Assembly (NCBI GenBank): GCA_025934485.1 | Contig: JAICXX010000033.1 | Span: forward strand, 1 to 42,790 | DNA length: 42,790 nt | Source: Chitinophagaceae bacterium | Lineage (GTDB): Bacteria > Bacteroidota > Bacteroidia > Chitinophagales > Chitinophagaceae | Reading direction: 5' to 3' | Part shown: piece by piece, positions 34,919 to 42,786 of the stretch | How positions within the stretch are numbered: the first letter of the stretch is position 1 | How the letters are laid out: each line of letters begins with the position of its first letter | Notes under the pieces: model-generated | Databases searched by the model: none | Told to the model about the DNA's origin: nothing | What the model saw: only the letters and a program-made list of their open reading frames with translations | Program-made: the position numbers and the translations under genes

Positions 34919-35573
34919 TATGGCTACTACAAAGATCAATTGGCCAAAGGCTCTGATGCCGCTGCTCAAAAAGTACAAAAATAAAAAGCACCCGCTCGAC
35001 TACGGGAATACCTATCAACTTCTCGTCATGGTCGTCCTTTCCGCTCAAAGCAGGGACGATGTCATCAACAAGATCGCGCCCGGGTTCTTCGCCGTCTGGC
35101 CGGATATGCCGGCATTGGCTACTGCGAGCCCGGAAAAGCTTTTTCCCTATCTCGCCGGCGTCCGGAACTTCGCTCACAAGGCCACATGGCTTGTGAACAT
35201 CGCACAGCAAATAAAAGCCGACAAGCGTATTCCCGACACTCAGGAGGAGCTTGTCAAGCTGCCGGGTATCGGCAGGAAATCGGCCAACGTCATCCTCCGC
35301 GAGATGCACCGGCCCCCGGAAGGCGTGATCGTAGACCTCCATGTCGTACGTGTCGCGCCTCGTCTAGGCATCGCCAAGGACGAAGACCCAAAGAAAATTG
35401 AAGAAAAACTGATGAAAATACTTCCAGCGGATGAGTGGGACGCAGGAATGGCGATGTCGTTCCTGGGCCGGGAGATCTGTCTGCCAAAACCAAAATGCGA
35501 GATCTGTTTGATGAACAACGTCTGCGCTTATTATGCCCGCCTTCTCAAAAAATCAAAACAGTCTGTAAAATAG
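34911..35573 (+). CDS. nth: Endonuclease III-like DNA glycosylase/AP lyase
   Basis: A 220-residue base-excision-repair enzyme. The helix-hairpin-helix LPGIGRKSANVIL carries the catalytic lysine, and VIVDLHVVRVAPRLG carries the catalytic aspartate (DLH here instead of the commoner DTH). The C-terminal [4Fe-4S] loop is C-X5-C-X2-C-X5-C (ICLPKPKCEICLMNNVC). It removes oxidised pyrimidines and nicks the abasic site. The start at 34911 is favoured by AAGGA at 34900-34904, six bases before it; ATG 34920 is the alternative. Confidence 0.92.
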   Translation: MVSMATTKINWPKALMPLLKKYKNKKHPLDYGNTYQLLVMVVLSAQSRDDVINKIAPGFFAVWPDMPALATASPEKLFPYLAGVRNFAHKATWLVNIAQQIKADKRIPDTQEELVKLPGIGRKSANVILREMHRPPEGVIVDLHVVRVAPRLGIAKDEDPKKIEEKLMKILPADEWDAGMAMSFLGREICLPKPKCEICLMNNVCAYYARLLKKSKQSVK

Positions 35574-35598
35574 CGACACAAACGTTTATTGGTTTATT

Positions 35599-35606
35599 TA
35601 TATTTG
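35599..35606 (+). promoter_or_regulatory. TAnnTTTG promoter box for the Crp/Fnr gene
   Basis: TATATTTG matches the Bacteroidota -7 consensus, in an AT-rich stretch 36 bases before the ATG. No clear TTTG is present at -33. Confidence 0.55.
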
Positions 35607-35642
35607 CTTTATCACCTATTGGCCAACCTAAACCACTAAACC

Positions 35643-36290
35643 ATGAAACAACCTGAACCTCCCGGGTCAGGTCAGGAGCCTTCGCGCACACCTGACATCA
35701 CCCCATTGCTCAACGTGCTGCGAGCGCTCTACCCGGTGAGCCCAGCCGTCGAATCCTACCTGCGGGAGCACATCTCCATCGCTACGGTCCGAAAACGAAA
35801 GATGTTGTTGAAAGAAGGCACTCATTGCGAGCACATCTATTTTATCGTCAAAGGCGCGATCCGCGGTTTCGTTCGTGAAGGACAACGGGACATCACCACC
35901 TGGATCACAGTAGAGAATCAGCTCGTCTCTTCTATCTTCGGCTTGCATCAGCGAAGCCCCGCCGTCGAGAACATCCAGGCGCTCGAGAACATTCAGGCGC
36001 TCGAGAACTGCGACCTGCTTGCGATGACCCTCGATGATCTGCAAGTCATGTATGAACGGCTTCCGGAATCCAATATCCTGGCGAGAAAACTGTTGGAAAT
36101 CTATTACGCCGACGCCGAAAAACGTGCCTATATCGCGCGGCTGACAAAAGCAGAGAACAAATACCGCTCATTTCTCCTGCATCATGATCCCCTGTCCAAC
36201 CGCATCCCCCTTAAATACATTGCTTCTTATCTGGGTATGACCCTGGAGACGCTGAGCCGGGTAAGAAAAAAATTCTCGTCGAAGCTTTAG
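35643..36290 (+). CDS. Crp/Fnr-family transcriptional regulator
   Basis: A 215-residue protein. The cyclic-nucleotide-binding-like beta-roll (about 40-140) contains RKRKMLLKEGTHCEHIYFIV and GAIRGFVREGQRDITTWI. The dimerisation helix and a winged helix follow (about 155-215; RIPLKYIASYLGMTLETLSR is the DNA-contacting part). The ligand-binding Arg of true CRP is not evident, and there is no Fnr-type N-terminal cysteine cluster, so the signal is unknown. A six-residue unit, ENIQAL, is duplicated inside the beta-roll by an 18-base tandem repeat. The final gene end is followed by short TTTAGACCT-like repeats, not a terminator. Confidence 0.9.
   Translation: MKQPEPPGSGQEPSRTPDITPLLNVLRALYPVSPAVESYLREHISIATVRKRKMLLKEGTHCEHIYFIVKGAIRGFVREGQRDITTWITVENQLVSSIFGLHQRSPAVENIQALENIQALENCDLLAMTLDDLQVMYERLPESNILARKLLEIYYADAEKRAYIARLTKAENKYRSFLLHHDPLSNRIPLKYIASYLGMTLETLSRVRKKFSSKL
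35967..36008 (+). repeat. 18-base tandem duplication inside the Crp/Fnr gene
   Basis: GAGAACATCCAGGCGCTC (35967-35984) is followed by a copy differing by one base (35985-36002) and the first six bases of a third (36003-36008). In frame it encodes ENIQAL twice and then EN. Confidence 0.97.
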
Positions 36291-36334
36291 ACCTGCGCAT
36301 CAACTGCTTTAGACCTTTTCAGACCTTTCCAAAC

Positions 36335-37684
36335 CTATCGGGCATCCAACCCCAGCCGCCGCGAGATATTCGAGCTGAAGCGGTTGTCGGGATCGTATTT
36401 TCGTTTGATGGCCATCCATTCCTGGTGCTGGGGGTACATAGCCTTGAATGTGCTTTCCTGTAACAAGGCATCCTTGCCCAGATAAAGGCGGCCGCCGGCA
36501 GACAACACTTTCGCGTCCAGCCTGGGAGTGAATTCGAGCAGCTCTTTGGTTACCGGGAAATCGATGGCCAGGGTATATCCTTTGAACGGGAAGGAGAGGA
36601 TCCCTTGTCCGTCACCCATGCGTTTGAAGACATTGAGAAAAGGCGTACATCCGCTGCCGGCGATCATTTCAAGGATCTCCGTGAGGTTCTTTTTGCCCTG
36701 GTCTTCCGGGATCACGAATTGATATTGTATGAACCCTCGTTTGCCATAACCCTTGTTCCAGTCGTTGATGGCATCCAGCGGGAAAAAGAATTTCTCGTAG
36801 TGCGCGAATTGCTTGGGTGAATTTTGTACAAAGGCGATCACCCGGTTCAGCATTCGTACCGTGAGACCATTCAACGCAAATGAAGGAAAGAAAAAAGGTA
36901 TCTTGAGCTTTCCCGTCTTATGCAGCTTGAGCGGATCTGCTTTCAACTTTTCCGGCAGATCGTTTAATGTTGCCGCATTACCCAGTGAAAGTACTCCGCT
37001 CCCTAGCTTGGAACCCTTTGCAAGGGCGTCGATCCAGGCTACGGAATAGTTGTATTCGGTGTCGTACTGGTCCAATGCTTCGAGCATATGGTCCAGGTTT
37101 TTGATCTTGATCGATTTTGTTTTGAAATAGGTCGTTTCGATCTTTCGCAGCTTTAACCGTGCCCGCAAGATCACGCCCAACAAACCGAGGCCGCCGAAAT
37201 TAGCCCAAAAGAGATCGGTATTCTCCGTCCGCGAGGCTTCCAGGACCTGCCCGTCCGCCAGCAGAATGGTAAAAGAGAGCACGCTATTGACAAAAGAGCC
37301 GTCGATATGATGTGCTTTCCCGTGGATGTCGTTGGCAATGGCTCCCCCGATCGTCACGAATTTGGTGCCCGGACAGATCATGGGCATCCACCCTTTAGGC
37401 CCGAAAACAGTGATGATCTCTTCAAGGCTCACGCCAGCCTCGCATTCTAAAATGCCTTCTTTTTCATCCCAGTGTAAGAAATGATTGAGCTTCGTGCAGA
37501 TGGCTACATAGTTGTTCTCGTTCACGGCCTGGTCGCCATAGCTCCGGCCGAGCCCCCTGGCCACGATCGAATTATTCGATAGATCCGCTTTCGCATCCCC
37601 TTCGTCCCGGGGATTTACGGTGAAGGATTCGGCCACGGGGTAATTACCCCATCCTGCAAGTCTCTTTTTCCGTGCGATTTCCAT
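36335..37684 (-). CDS. FAD-binding oxidoreductase, DprE1-like
   Basis: A 449-residue VAO-type flavoprotein. The FAD-binding half has RGLGRSYGDQAVNE (43-56) and PGTKFVTIGGAIANDIHGKA (105-124), then the substrate half and the C-terminal KYDPDNRFSSNISRRLGL. These motifs are those of decaprenylphosphoryl-ribose 2-oxidase (DprE1) and sugar-lactone oxidases. In DprE1 the enzyme oxidises a polyprenyl-phosphate pentose, which a reductase (DprE2) then completes; no DprE2-like gene is in the window. The gene is divergent from a multi-pass membrane protein, 119 bases apart. Confidence 0.86.
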   Translation of the reverse strand: MEIARKKRLAGWGNYPVAESFTVNPRDEGDAKADLSNNSIVARGLGRSYGDQAVNENNYVAICTKLNHFLHWDEKEGILECEAGVSLEEIITVFGPKGWMPMICPGTKFVTIGGAIANDIHGKAHHIDGSFVNSVLSFTILLADGQVLEASRTENTDLFWANFGGLGLLGVILRARLKLRKIETTYFKTKSIKIKNLDHMLEALDQYDTEYNYSVAWIDALAKGSKLGSGVLSLGNAATLNDLPEKLKADPLKLHKTGKLKIPFFFPSFALNGLTVRMLNRVIAFVQNSPKQFAHYEKFFFPLDAINDWNKGYGKRGFIQYQFVIPEDQGKKNLTEILEMIAGSGCTPFLNVFKRMGDGQGILSFPFKGYTLAIDFPVTKELLEFTPRLDAKVLSAGGRLYLGKDALLQESTFKAMYPQHQEWMAIKRKYDPDNRFSSNISRRLGLDAR

Positions 37685-37803
37685 GCGGCTGTGATTGATT
37701 TCCGCGTGAAATTAATACATATTTGGCGCGTATGCCAGCCCCGGGTGAATAAAGCCCTGGATAATTGCTTACATTAGCCGGAATAATTATAGCTATATCG
37801 ATA

Positions 37804-39303
37804 ATGCGCACCTCTTTTGGAAAGTTCGGACGGCCGTTTTTGCTTTGGGGAACACTTCTTTTTTGTTTATTGCCTTTTTTCCTCGTGTCTTTTTTCAATT
37901 CTATGGCAGCCGATGATTTCCAGCTATATACACTGGATAGGAAAGTGGGTATTTGGGCCGGGTTGGCGCAATTATACCGGCGTTGGACCGGCCGGTATAC
38001 CGCGATCTTTATTCAAATGTGGCTGGTGGACCACAATATACCGGAACGGTTTTATTTTCTGCATACCCAGCTGCTGTTAATCGGTATAGGTTGGGCTTTT
38101 TACTTTTTTTTAAGCAGCATTAATAAGGTATTCCTGGGTAGCTTTTTTAGCAAGGCCCGGCTGCTGGCGGCAAGCCTCGTTCTTTTATTGATCACGCTTT
38201 ATGTACAGGCCGAAATATCGACCGGATTTTATTGGTTCTGCTCGGCTGTAACCTATCAGCCACCCCTTATTTTTTCCCTTTTGATTGCCGGGTTATTGAT
38301 CAGAGACGGCGCGGTTTCCCCGCGGCAGATAAAAATAAAGTACCTGGCGCCGGCGCTGATCCTGGTCGTGCTGACCTGCGGGACAACAGAGATCGGGCCC
38401 ATCTATCTTATGTTATCCTTGTTCGTGGTTTCGGTTTTTATCTACCGTATGACGGGTAAGATGCCGGTGGCCCTTGTAGCTTGCCTGGTCATGACGCTTA
38501 TCACAGGCATCTTCATTATGCTGACCTCCGGACTTTTTTCCGACCGGGTAACGTTTATGAACGGAAATACAAGCCTGGTCTTTATCCTGCCGATGACCTT
38601 GTTAAGGTCCGCTTCCGTTTTTTATTATATCCTGCGGGTTCCTGCTTTTTGGGTGGTATCGCTGTTGTCATACGGAACGGGTCTTAAGCTGGCGCCCCTG
38701 GAGAGTAATAGGCTGTCGGTGTTGCCTTGGGGTGGGCGGAGGATATTGGTGCCGGGTTTATTGGTCATATTCGCTTGTGTCTTTCTTTCTCTTATGCCGA
38801 TCCTGGCGGTCACCAGGGGAGCTTTTCCCGCCCGGTCGTCGGACACGCTGGTGGATCTCACGGTGGTGTCCCTATTGGCGCTGTTGTTCATGGCCGGGCT
38901 AGTGGATACCCAAAGGGCGGCGTTGCTAAAAGACATTCGCATACCAAGCGCCCTCCCCCTGTTCCTGCTGATCGTGACGCTAACGGCTACCGTCCCGCTG
39001 GTCAAAGCCTGGGAGAGTGTGTTCTCGGGGTATTTTTATCATGGAATGGTTCAGCAACGGAAGAACCTTATCCGCGATGCGCTTAGTGAGGGAAAGCGGA
39101 CTGTTACCATAGAACCGGCGGAGGCAGGGGTGGAGGCGGTGATCCATGAGCGCTTTCCCCATGGCATCTTCGAAACGGTCCATTCCATCCTATTGAAAAA
39201 ACCAGCGCTGATCTATGATGACAATGGCATGGCGAGGGGCACCCAGGCTATATATCAATATTATGGGCTGGATACGATCATCGTAAAAAACCCGGGTGAT
39301 TAA
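37804..39303 (+). CDS. Multi-pass membrane protein (GT-C-like / DUF6056-like)
   Basis: From ATG 37804 (MRTSFGKFGRPFLLW) the protein is 499 residues; the longer frame needs a TTG. About ten hydrophobic segments fill residues 10-425, followed by a soluble C-terminal tail (KNLIRDALSEGKRTVTIEPA onward). Just after the first membrane segment comes SMAADDFQLYTLDRKVG and then RRWTGRYTAIFIQMW. An acidic pair in the first outer loop is a hallmark of GT-C glycosyltransferases that use lipid-phosphate sugars, and a similar arrangement is seen in DUF6056-type proteins. Function is inferred only. The divergent DprE1-like gene could supply a polyprenyl-phosphate sugar. Confidence 0.7.
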   Translation: MRTSFGKFGRPFLLWGTLLFCLLPFFLVSFFNSMAADDFQLYTLDRKVGIWAGLAQLYRRWTGRYTAIFIQMWLVDHNIPERFYFLHTQLLLIGIGWAFYFFLSSINKVFLGSFFSKARLLAASLVLLLITLYVQAEISTGFYWFCSAVTYQPPLIFSLLIAGLLIRDGAVSPRQIKIKYLAPALILVVLTCGTTEIGPIYLMLSLFVVSVFIYRMTGKMPVALVACLVMTLITGIFIMLTSGLFSDRVTFMNGNTSLVFILPMTLLRSASVFYYILRVPAFWVVSLLSYGTGLKLAPLESNRLSVLPWGGRRILVPGLLVIFACVFLSLMPILAVTRGAFPARSSDTLVDLTVVSLLALLFMAGLVDTQRAALLKDIRIPSALPLFLLIVTLTATVPLVKAWESVFSGYFYHGMVQQRKNLIRDALSEGKRTVTIEPAEAGVEAVIHERFPHGIFETVHSILLKKPALIYDDNGMARGTQAIYQYYGLDTIIVKNPGD

Positions 39304-39417
39304 CGAGTCAAAATACCAGGGGTTAGGGCAAAAAGGTATATCTTGCGGCCTGGTAAAAACCGGGCTCTACAGGGCGATACAAAGGCTTCTTTAACCTTTT
39401 ATTAACCCGAAGGAGAA

Positions 39418-39425
39418 TACATTTG
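39418..39425 (+). promoter_or_regulatory. TAnnTTTG promoter box for the outer-membrane barrel gene
   Basis: TACATTTG matches the -7 consensus. It overlaps an upstream in-frame TTG at 39423, so translation more likely starts at ATG 39477 after a leader of about 45 bases. Confidence 0.6.
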
Positions 39426-39476
39426 TCAACAGATCAAAACGGAACTCGTCAAAAGACATCACCTTCAAGTGAAATT

Positions 39477-40304
39477 ATGAAGAAGTATTTCATTACTGCG
39501 CTGGTTTTCTTGGCCTCAACTGCTGCTTTCGCTCAAAAAAAGCATAAACACAACCAAAATCCTCCCCCCGCAAAAGATACTACCGCATCCGTTCCCAAAA
39601 CACCCGCTCCTGTTACTACCCCTGCTGTCGGGCCCGCAAAACCCAAAAAAGACTGGAGCAAGGTAGATCTCACCAAACGCGCCGCCGATCACTTCATGTT
39701 TACTCTTGGGTATGACAACTGGATCGGCCTTCCCGATAGTATAGATATCAAAGGTTTCAATCATAGCGAAGGTTTTTACTTCATGTATGATTTTCCATTC
39801 AAAACGGACGCCCGTTTTAGCATTGGTGCGGGTATCGGCATCGGCAGCAGCAATATCTATTTCAATCAGACCTACCCGCAGGTCGCCGCTTATAATAACT
39901 CGACCCTGGCATTCACCAACGTAAACGGTGCCTCCAGCGGATTCAAAAAGTTCAAACTGGTGACCACCTACCTGGAGGTTCCCCTGGAATTGCGGTTTGC
40001 CGTCGATCCCGAGCATATGGACAAGAGCTGGAAGGTCGCTATAGGCACCAAGATCGGCCTGATGCTCAGCGCATATACCAAAGGTGTCGACCCCACCAAC
40101 GGTGCCGGCCAGGTTGTAGCCCACACCAGTGAAAAAGAGTCTTCCAAGCAATTTTTCAGCACGGTGAAATTTGCACCGACGTTCCGCGTCAGCAAAGGCG
40201 TGTTCGGCATCTACGCTCAGCTGCAGGCCAACAGCCTCATCAAGGCGGGTGCGGGTCCTTCCGTTTTCCCGGTTTCGTTTGGCTTCGTTCTCAGCGGTTT
40301 GTAA
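39477..40304 (+). CDS. Outer-membrane beta-barrel protein (PorT-like)
   Basis: From ATG 39477 (MKKYFITALVFLASTAAFAQ) the protein is 275 residues with a clear signal peptide. A Lys/Pro/Thr-rich linker (about 21-60) is followed by alternating amphipathic strands (FMFTLGYDNWIGL; FSIGAGIGIGSSNIYF; LVTTYLEVPLELRFAV; KVAIGTKIGLMLSAY; GVFGIYAQLQANSLI) that end in a hydrophobic C-terminus, SFGFVLSGL, as in OMP_b-brl_2/PorT-type barrels. Its role is unknown. The downstream hflX promoter starts inside its final codons. Confidence 0.78.
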   Translation: MKKYFITALVFLASTAAFAQKKHKHNQNPPPAKDTTASVPKTPAPVTTPAVGPAKPKKDWSKVDLTKRAADHFMFTLGYDNWIGLPDSIDIKGFNHSEGFYFMYDFPFKTDARFSIGAGIGIGSSNIYFNQTYPQVAAYNNSTLAFTNVNGASSGFKKFKLVTTYLEVPLELRFAVDPEHMDKSWKVAIGTKIGLMLSAYTKGVDPTNGAGQVVAHTSEKESSKQFFSTVKFAPTFRVSKGVFGIYAQLQANSLIKAGAGPSVFPVSFGFVLSGL

Positions 40305-40327
40305 ATCGCCGGTTTGTGCTACCTTTG
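40298..40327 (+). promoter_or_regulatory. Well-formed promoter for hflX (TTTG-N18-TACCTTTG)
   Basis: TTTG (40298-40301) and TACCTTTG (40320-40327) are separated by 18 bases, a textbook Bacteroidota -33/-7 pair and the best in the window. The start would lie near 40334, about 12 bases before the TTG start codon of hflX. The -33 box overlaps the end of the barrel gene. Confidence 0.75.
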
Positions 40328-40345
40328 CCGTTCTAATAGCATAAT

Positions 40346-41533
40346 TTGATAGAGAAGAAAAATATCCAAAAGGCTGAAAGAGCCGTTTTGGTCGGATTAG
40401 TACATAAAACACAGACGGACGTACAGGCGCAGGAATACCTGGATGAGTTGGCTTTTTTAGCCGAAACGGCGGGCGCCGTGACCATGAAACGCTTTACCCA
40501 AAAGCTGCAACATCCAGATAGTAAAACCTTTGTGGGAAAGGGTAAGCTGGAAGAGATCAAAACTTATATTACCCTCAAAGACATCCAGGTCGTCATCTTC
40601 GACGACGAACTCTCCGGATCGCAGATCTCCAATATTGAAAAGGAGCTGAACACCAAAACCATCGACCGGAGCGATTTGATCCTCGATATCTTTGCAAGCC
40701 GCGCCAAGACGGCCCAAGCCAAACTTCAAGTAGAACTTGCTCAATATCAATACCTTCTGCCGCGACTGCGGGGGATGTGGAAACACCTCGAGCGGTTGGG
40801 CGGCGGTATCGGCACACGGGGTCCGGGTGAAACCGAGATCGAGACCGACCGGCGTATCGTCAAGGACAAGATCTCCTTACTACGTCGTCGTCTTCAAGAA
40901 ATTGATAAACAGTCTTTTACGCAGCGCAAGGACCGCGGCGAATTCATCCGGGTCGCGTTGGTAGGATATACCAATGTGGGTAAATCCACCGTGATGAACC
41001 TTTTGAGCAAAAGCGACGTCTTCGCGGAAAACAAGCTCTTCGCCACGCTCGATACCACGACCAGGAAGGTCGTCTTCGAGACCATGCCGTTCCTTCTCAG
41101 CGATACCGTAGGTTTTATCCGCAAGCTGCCTCATCACCTGGTGGAGAGCTTTAAGAGCACGCTGGACGAGGTGCGCGAGGCCGATATCCTGCTGCATGTC
41201 GTCGACGTCTCCCATCCGGGTTACGAGGAACAATTGGGGGTGGTAAATAAAACCCTTCAGGAGCTGAATGCCTACGACAAACCCATGTTGGTTGTTTTTA
41301 ATAAGATCGACAAATACGAGGCGAACACCTTCGATCCCTGGTTGGAGGAAAACGTAAAAAAGGAGATCATGGGTGAGCTCCGCGCGCGCTGGGAACGCGA
41401 GACCAATGGCAACTGCGTCTTCATTTCGGCGACGGAACGCCGGAATATCGACAACTTGCGCCGCACGATCCTCGACAAGGTTAAAGAGCTGTATAAGGTC
41501 CGTTATCCCTACAAAACCGAATATCTTTACTGA
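40346..41533 (+). CDS. hflX: Ribosome-associated GTPase HflX
   Basis: A 395-residue HflX, which splits or rescues stalled ribosomes. The N-terminal domain (about 10-110) has KTFVGKGKLEEIK and VVIFDDELSGSQISNIEKEL. A coiled linker with LGGGIGTRGPGETEIETDRR follows. The GTPase domain has G1 GYTNVGKST (207-215), G3 DTVGF (253-257) and G4 NKID. The start is TTG at 40346: an in-frame TAG at 40337 blocks extension, and the next ATG (40484) would delete conserved sequence. The stop overlaps the ATG of the Rieske gene (TGATG). Confidence 0.95.
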   Translation: MIEKKNIQKAERAVLVGLVHKTQTDVQAQEYLDELAFLAETAGAVTMKRFTQKLQHPDSKTFVGKGKLEEIKTYITLKDIQVVIFDDELSGSQISNIEKELNTKTIDRSDLILDIFASRAKTAQAKLQVELAQYQYLLPRLRGMWKHLERLGGGIGTRGPGETEIETDRRIVKDKISLLRRRLQEIDKQSFTQRKDRGEFIRVALVGYTNVGKSTVMNLLSKSDVFAENKLFATLDTTTRKVVFETMPFLLSDTVGFIRKLPHHLVESFKSTLDEVREADILLHVVDVSHPGYEEQLGVVNKTLQELNAYDKPMLVVFNKIDKYEANTFDPWLEENVKKEIMGELRARWERETNGNCVFISATERRNIDNLRRTILDKVKELYKVRYPYKTEYLY

Positions 41534-41892
41534 TGGGTTTTATCAAGCGTTACAAATGGCATAAGATCGCCGACAAGGTCGCCGACATCAAATGGACGGC
41601 CGGCAAGGTCTCCCAGGTCGAAGTCGACGGCAAGAGCTACTGCATTGCTCAGGTGGGCGACGAGCTCTACGGTTTTGCCAGCCATTGTCCCCATGCCGGC
41701 GCGCCCCTCCTCGACGGCTATGTAGATGGCTCCTGCCGTCTCGTGTGCCCTGTTCATTCGATGAAGTTCAACCTCAAGAATGGCCGCGAGGCCAATGGAG
41801 ATGGCTATAAGCTCAAGACCTATCCGGTGGAGCTGCGCGAAGACGGTGTGTATCTCGGGATCGAGGAAGGCGGGATGTTTAAATGGCTTTAG
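41533..41892 (+). CDS. Rieske [2Fe-2S] ferredoxin-like protein
   Basis: A 119-residue soluble protein with the Rieske ligands C52-P-H54 (HCPHAGAPL) and C72-P-V-H75 (VCPVHSMKF), spaced as in NirD and dioxygenase ferredoxins. No signal peptide or membrane anchor is present, so it is a cytosolic electron carrier or reductase subunit; no partner reductase or oxygenase gene is adjacent. Its ATG shares one base with the hflX stop, so translation is probably coupled. Confidence 0.92.
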   Translation: MGFIKRYKWHKIADKVADIKWTAGKVSQVEVDGKSYCIAQVGDELYGFASHCPHAGAPLLDGYVDGSCRLVCPVHSMKFNLKNGREANGDGYKLKTYPVELREDGVYLGIEEGGMFKWL

Positions 41893-41961
41893 CTCGCGTC
41901 CTGCCGCCAAAAAAGCCGGATATTTTTTCGCTTTTCCTGTTCTTTAAAGATGGATTTTCCC

Positions 41962-41969
41962 TATTTTTG
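41962..41969 (+). promoter_or_regulatory. TAnnTTTG promoter box for tRNA-Asn
   Basis: TATTTTTG, identical to the box before the CAT tRNA, lies 33 bases before the mature tRNA. A small CCCC-TTTT-GGGG hairpin (41973-41984) occupies the leader. Confidence 0.6.
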
Positions 41970-41994
41970 CAACCCCTTTTGGGGCAAAACCTAT

Positions 41995-42068
41995 TCCTCC
42001 TTAGCTCAGTTGGTTAGAGCATCTGACTGTTAATCAGAGGGTCGCTGGTTCAAGTCCAGCAGGGGGAG
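41995..42068 (+). tRNA. tRNA-Asn (anticodon GTT)
   Basis: Acceptor stem TCCTCCT / AGGGGGA (one G-T pair), anticodon arm TCTGA-CTGTTAA-TCAGA with GTT, T arm CGCTGGTTCAAGTCCAGCA and discriminator G. CCA is not encoded. tRNA-Asn genes are frequent integration targets, and DNA composition changes shortly after this one. Confidence 0.94.
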
Positions 42069-42085
42069 CTCGAAATCAATCATTT

Positions 42086-42109
42086 AAAAGGCCGCTCACG
42101 CGGCCTTTT
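42086..42109 (+). terminator. Terminator after tRNA-Asn
   Basis: A perfect 10-bp stem AAAAGGCCGC / GCGGCCTTTT with a four-base loop ends in TTTT, then ATCATTTTT. It begins 18 bases after the tRNA. Confidence 0.92.
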
Positions 42110-42360
42110 ATCATTTTTGCCAGTAATTTGCCAGTAAATTTTTGGCCGCGAAGCAAAGAGCTGTTAACAGTTCAAATTTATCACATTCACATTGGATCGC
42201 GTAAAGTAAAACGGTAGTGTCTCAATTTCGAGTTTGAACGTTTTCAACATTGTTGTCTCAAAATACCACAAATCCCTCGAAAAATTGGCAGCAAAACTTT
42301 CCCAGAAAAAAAGGTCTGAAATAGCGAAGAAAGCGACGCGAAAGGATGGGGTAAGCAAGA
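42110..42360. other. AT-rich non-coding stretch after tRNA-Asn
   Basis: This stretch contains the 11-base tandem repeat at 42116-42137 and two GTCTCAA-containing segments (about 42214 and 42262), but no gene that I can support. The composition is visibly more AT-rich than the rest of the window. A 64-codon minus-strand frame (42164-42358) looks non-coding. The stretch probably belongs to an integrated element entered next to the tRNA. Confidence 0.5.
42116..42137 (+). repeat. 11-base tandem repeat beside tRNA-Asn
   Basis: TTTGCCAGTAA occurs twice back to back. It lies seven bases after the terminator stem and could be part of an attachment or recombinase-binding region. Confidence 0.93.
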
Positions 42361-42786
42361 CTAATCGGCTGGGGCTTTGTAATCTTTCGTGTTAGCTATT
42401 TCAAAAGTTCCATTTGGACAATTTATAAGTACATGACATTTTTTTATAAAATCCATCCCAATCAGCGGCTCAAAATCCACGCCGCCGACTTCCAAAATTT
42501 CCTCAATTATACCATCAACAATAACTTTTGCTGAATAAAATTTCACGTCAATTACTTCGCCACTAAATCCTTCAATTTCCATTACCGTACCAGTCCATTT
42601 CAATTTTAGCAACTCTATGATTCCATTATGAATTAGAGTAAAATCACTACCGGTGTCTAATAGGGCATTCTTGACAACACATTTATCTCTTATCTGCGGA
42701 TCAGGAGAACCAATTAATAAATCAAGCCTCAACGCAGGAAAAGTATTTTCAAAAACAATTTTAAACTCCTTACCCCCGATTGCCAT
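42361..42786 (-). CDS. Retropepsin-like aspartic protease-family protein
   Basis: A 141-residue protein with the single-domain aspartic protease signature ALLDTGSDFTLIHNGIIELL (catalytic D in DTGS) and the companion C-terminal motif LIGMDFIKKCHVLIN. No signal peptide or membrane segment is seen, so it would act in the cytosol as a homodimer, if active. The gene is complete, from ATG at 42786 to 42361. Its codons are AT-rich, unlike the core genes, which fits acquisition by transfer. Stand-alone proteins of this kind occur in bacterial mobile regions; their targets are unknown. Confidence 0.78.
   Translation of the reverse strand: MAIGGKEFKIVFENTFPALRLDLLIGSPDPQIRDKCVVKNALLDTGSDFTLIHNGIIELLKLKWTGTVMEIEGFSGEVIDVKFYSAKVIVDGIIEEILEVGGVDFEPLIGMDFIKKCHVLINCPNGTFEIANTKDYKAPAD

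Noticed and set aside
39516-40412. Minus-strand frame of 298 codons opposite the barrel gene
   Set aside because: The plus strand has a signal peptide, barrel strands and a promoter; the minus frame has none of these and also runs into the hflX promoter.
42164-42358. Minus-strand frame of 64 codons in the AT-rich stretch
   Set aside because: It is short, has no recognisable motif and no visible translation signal, and could arise by chance.
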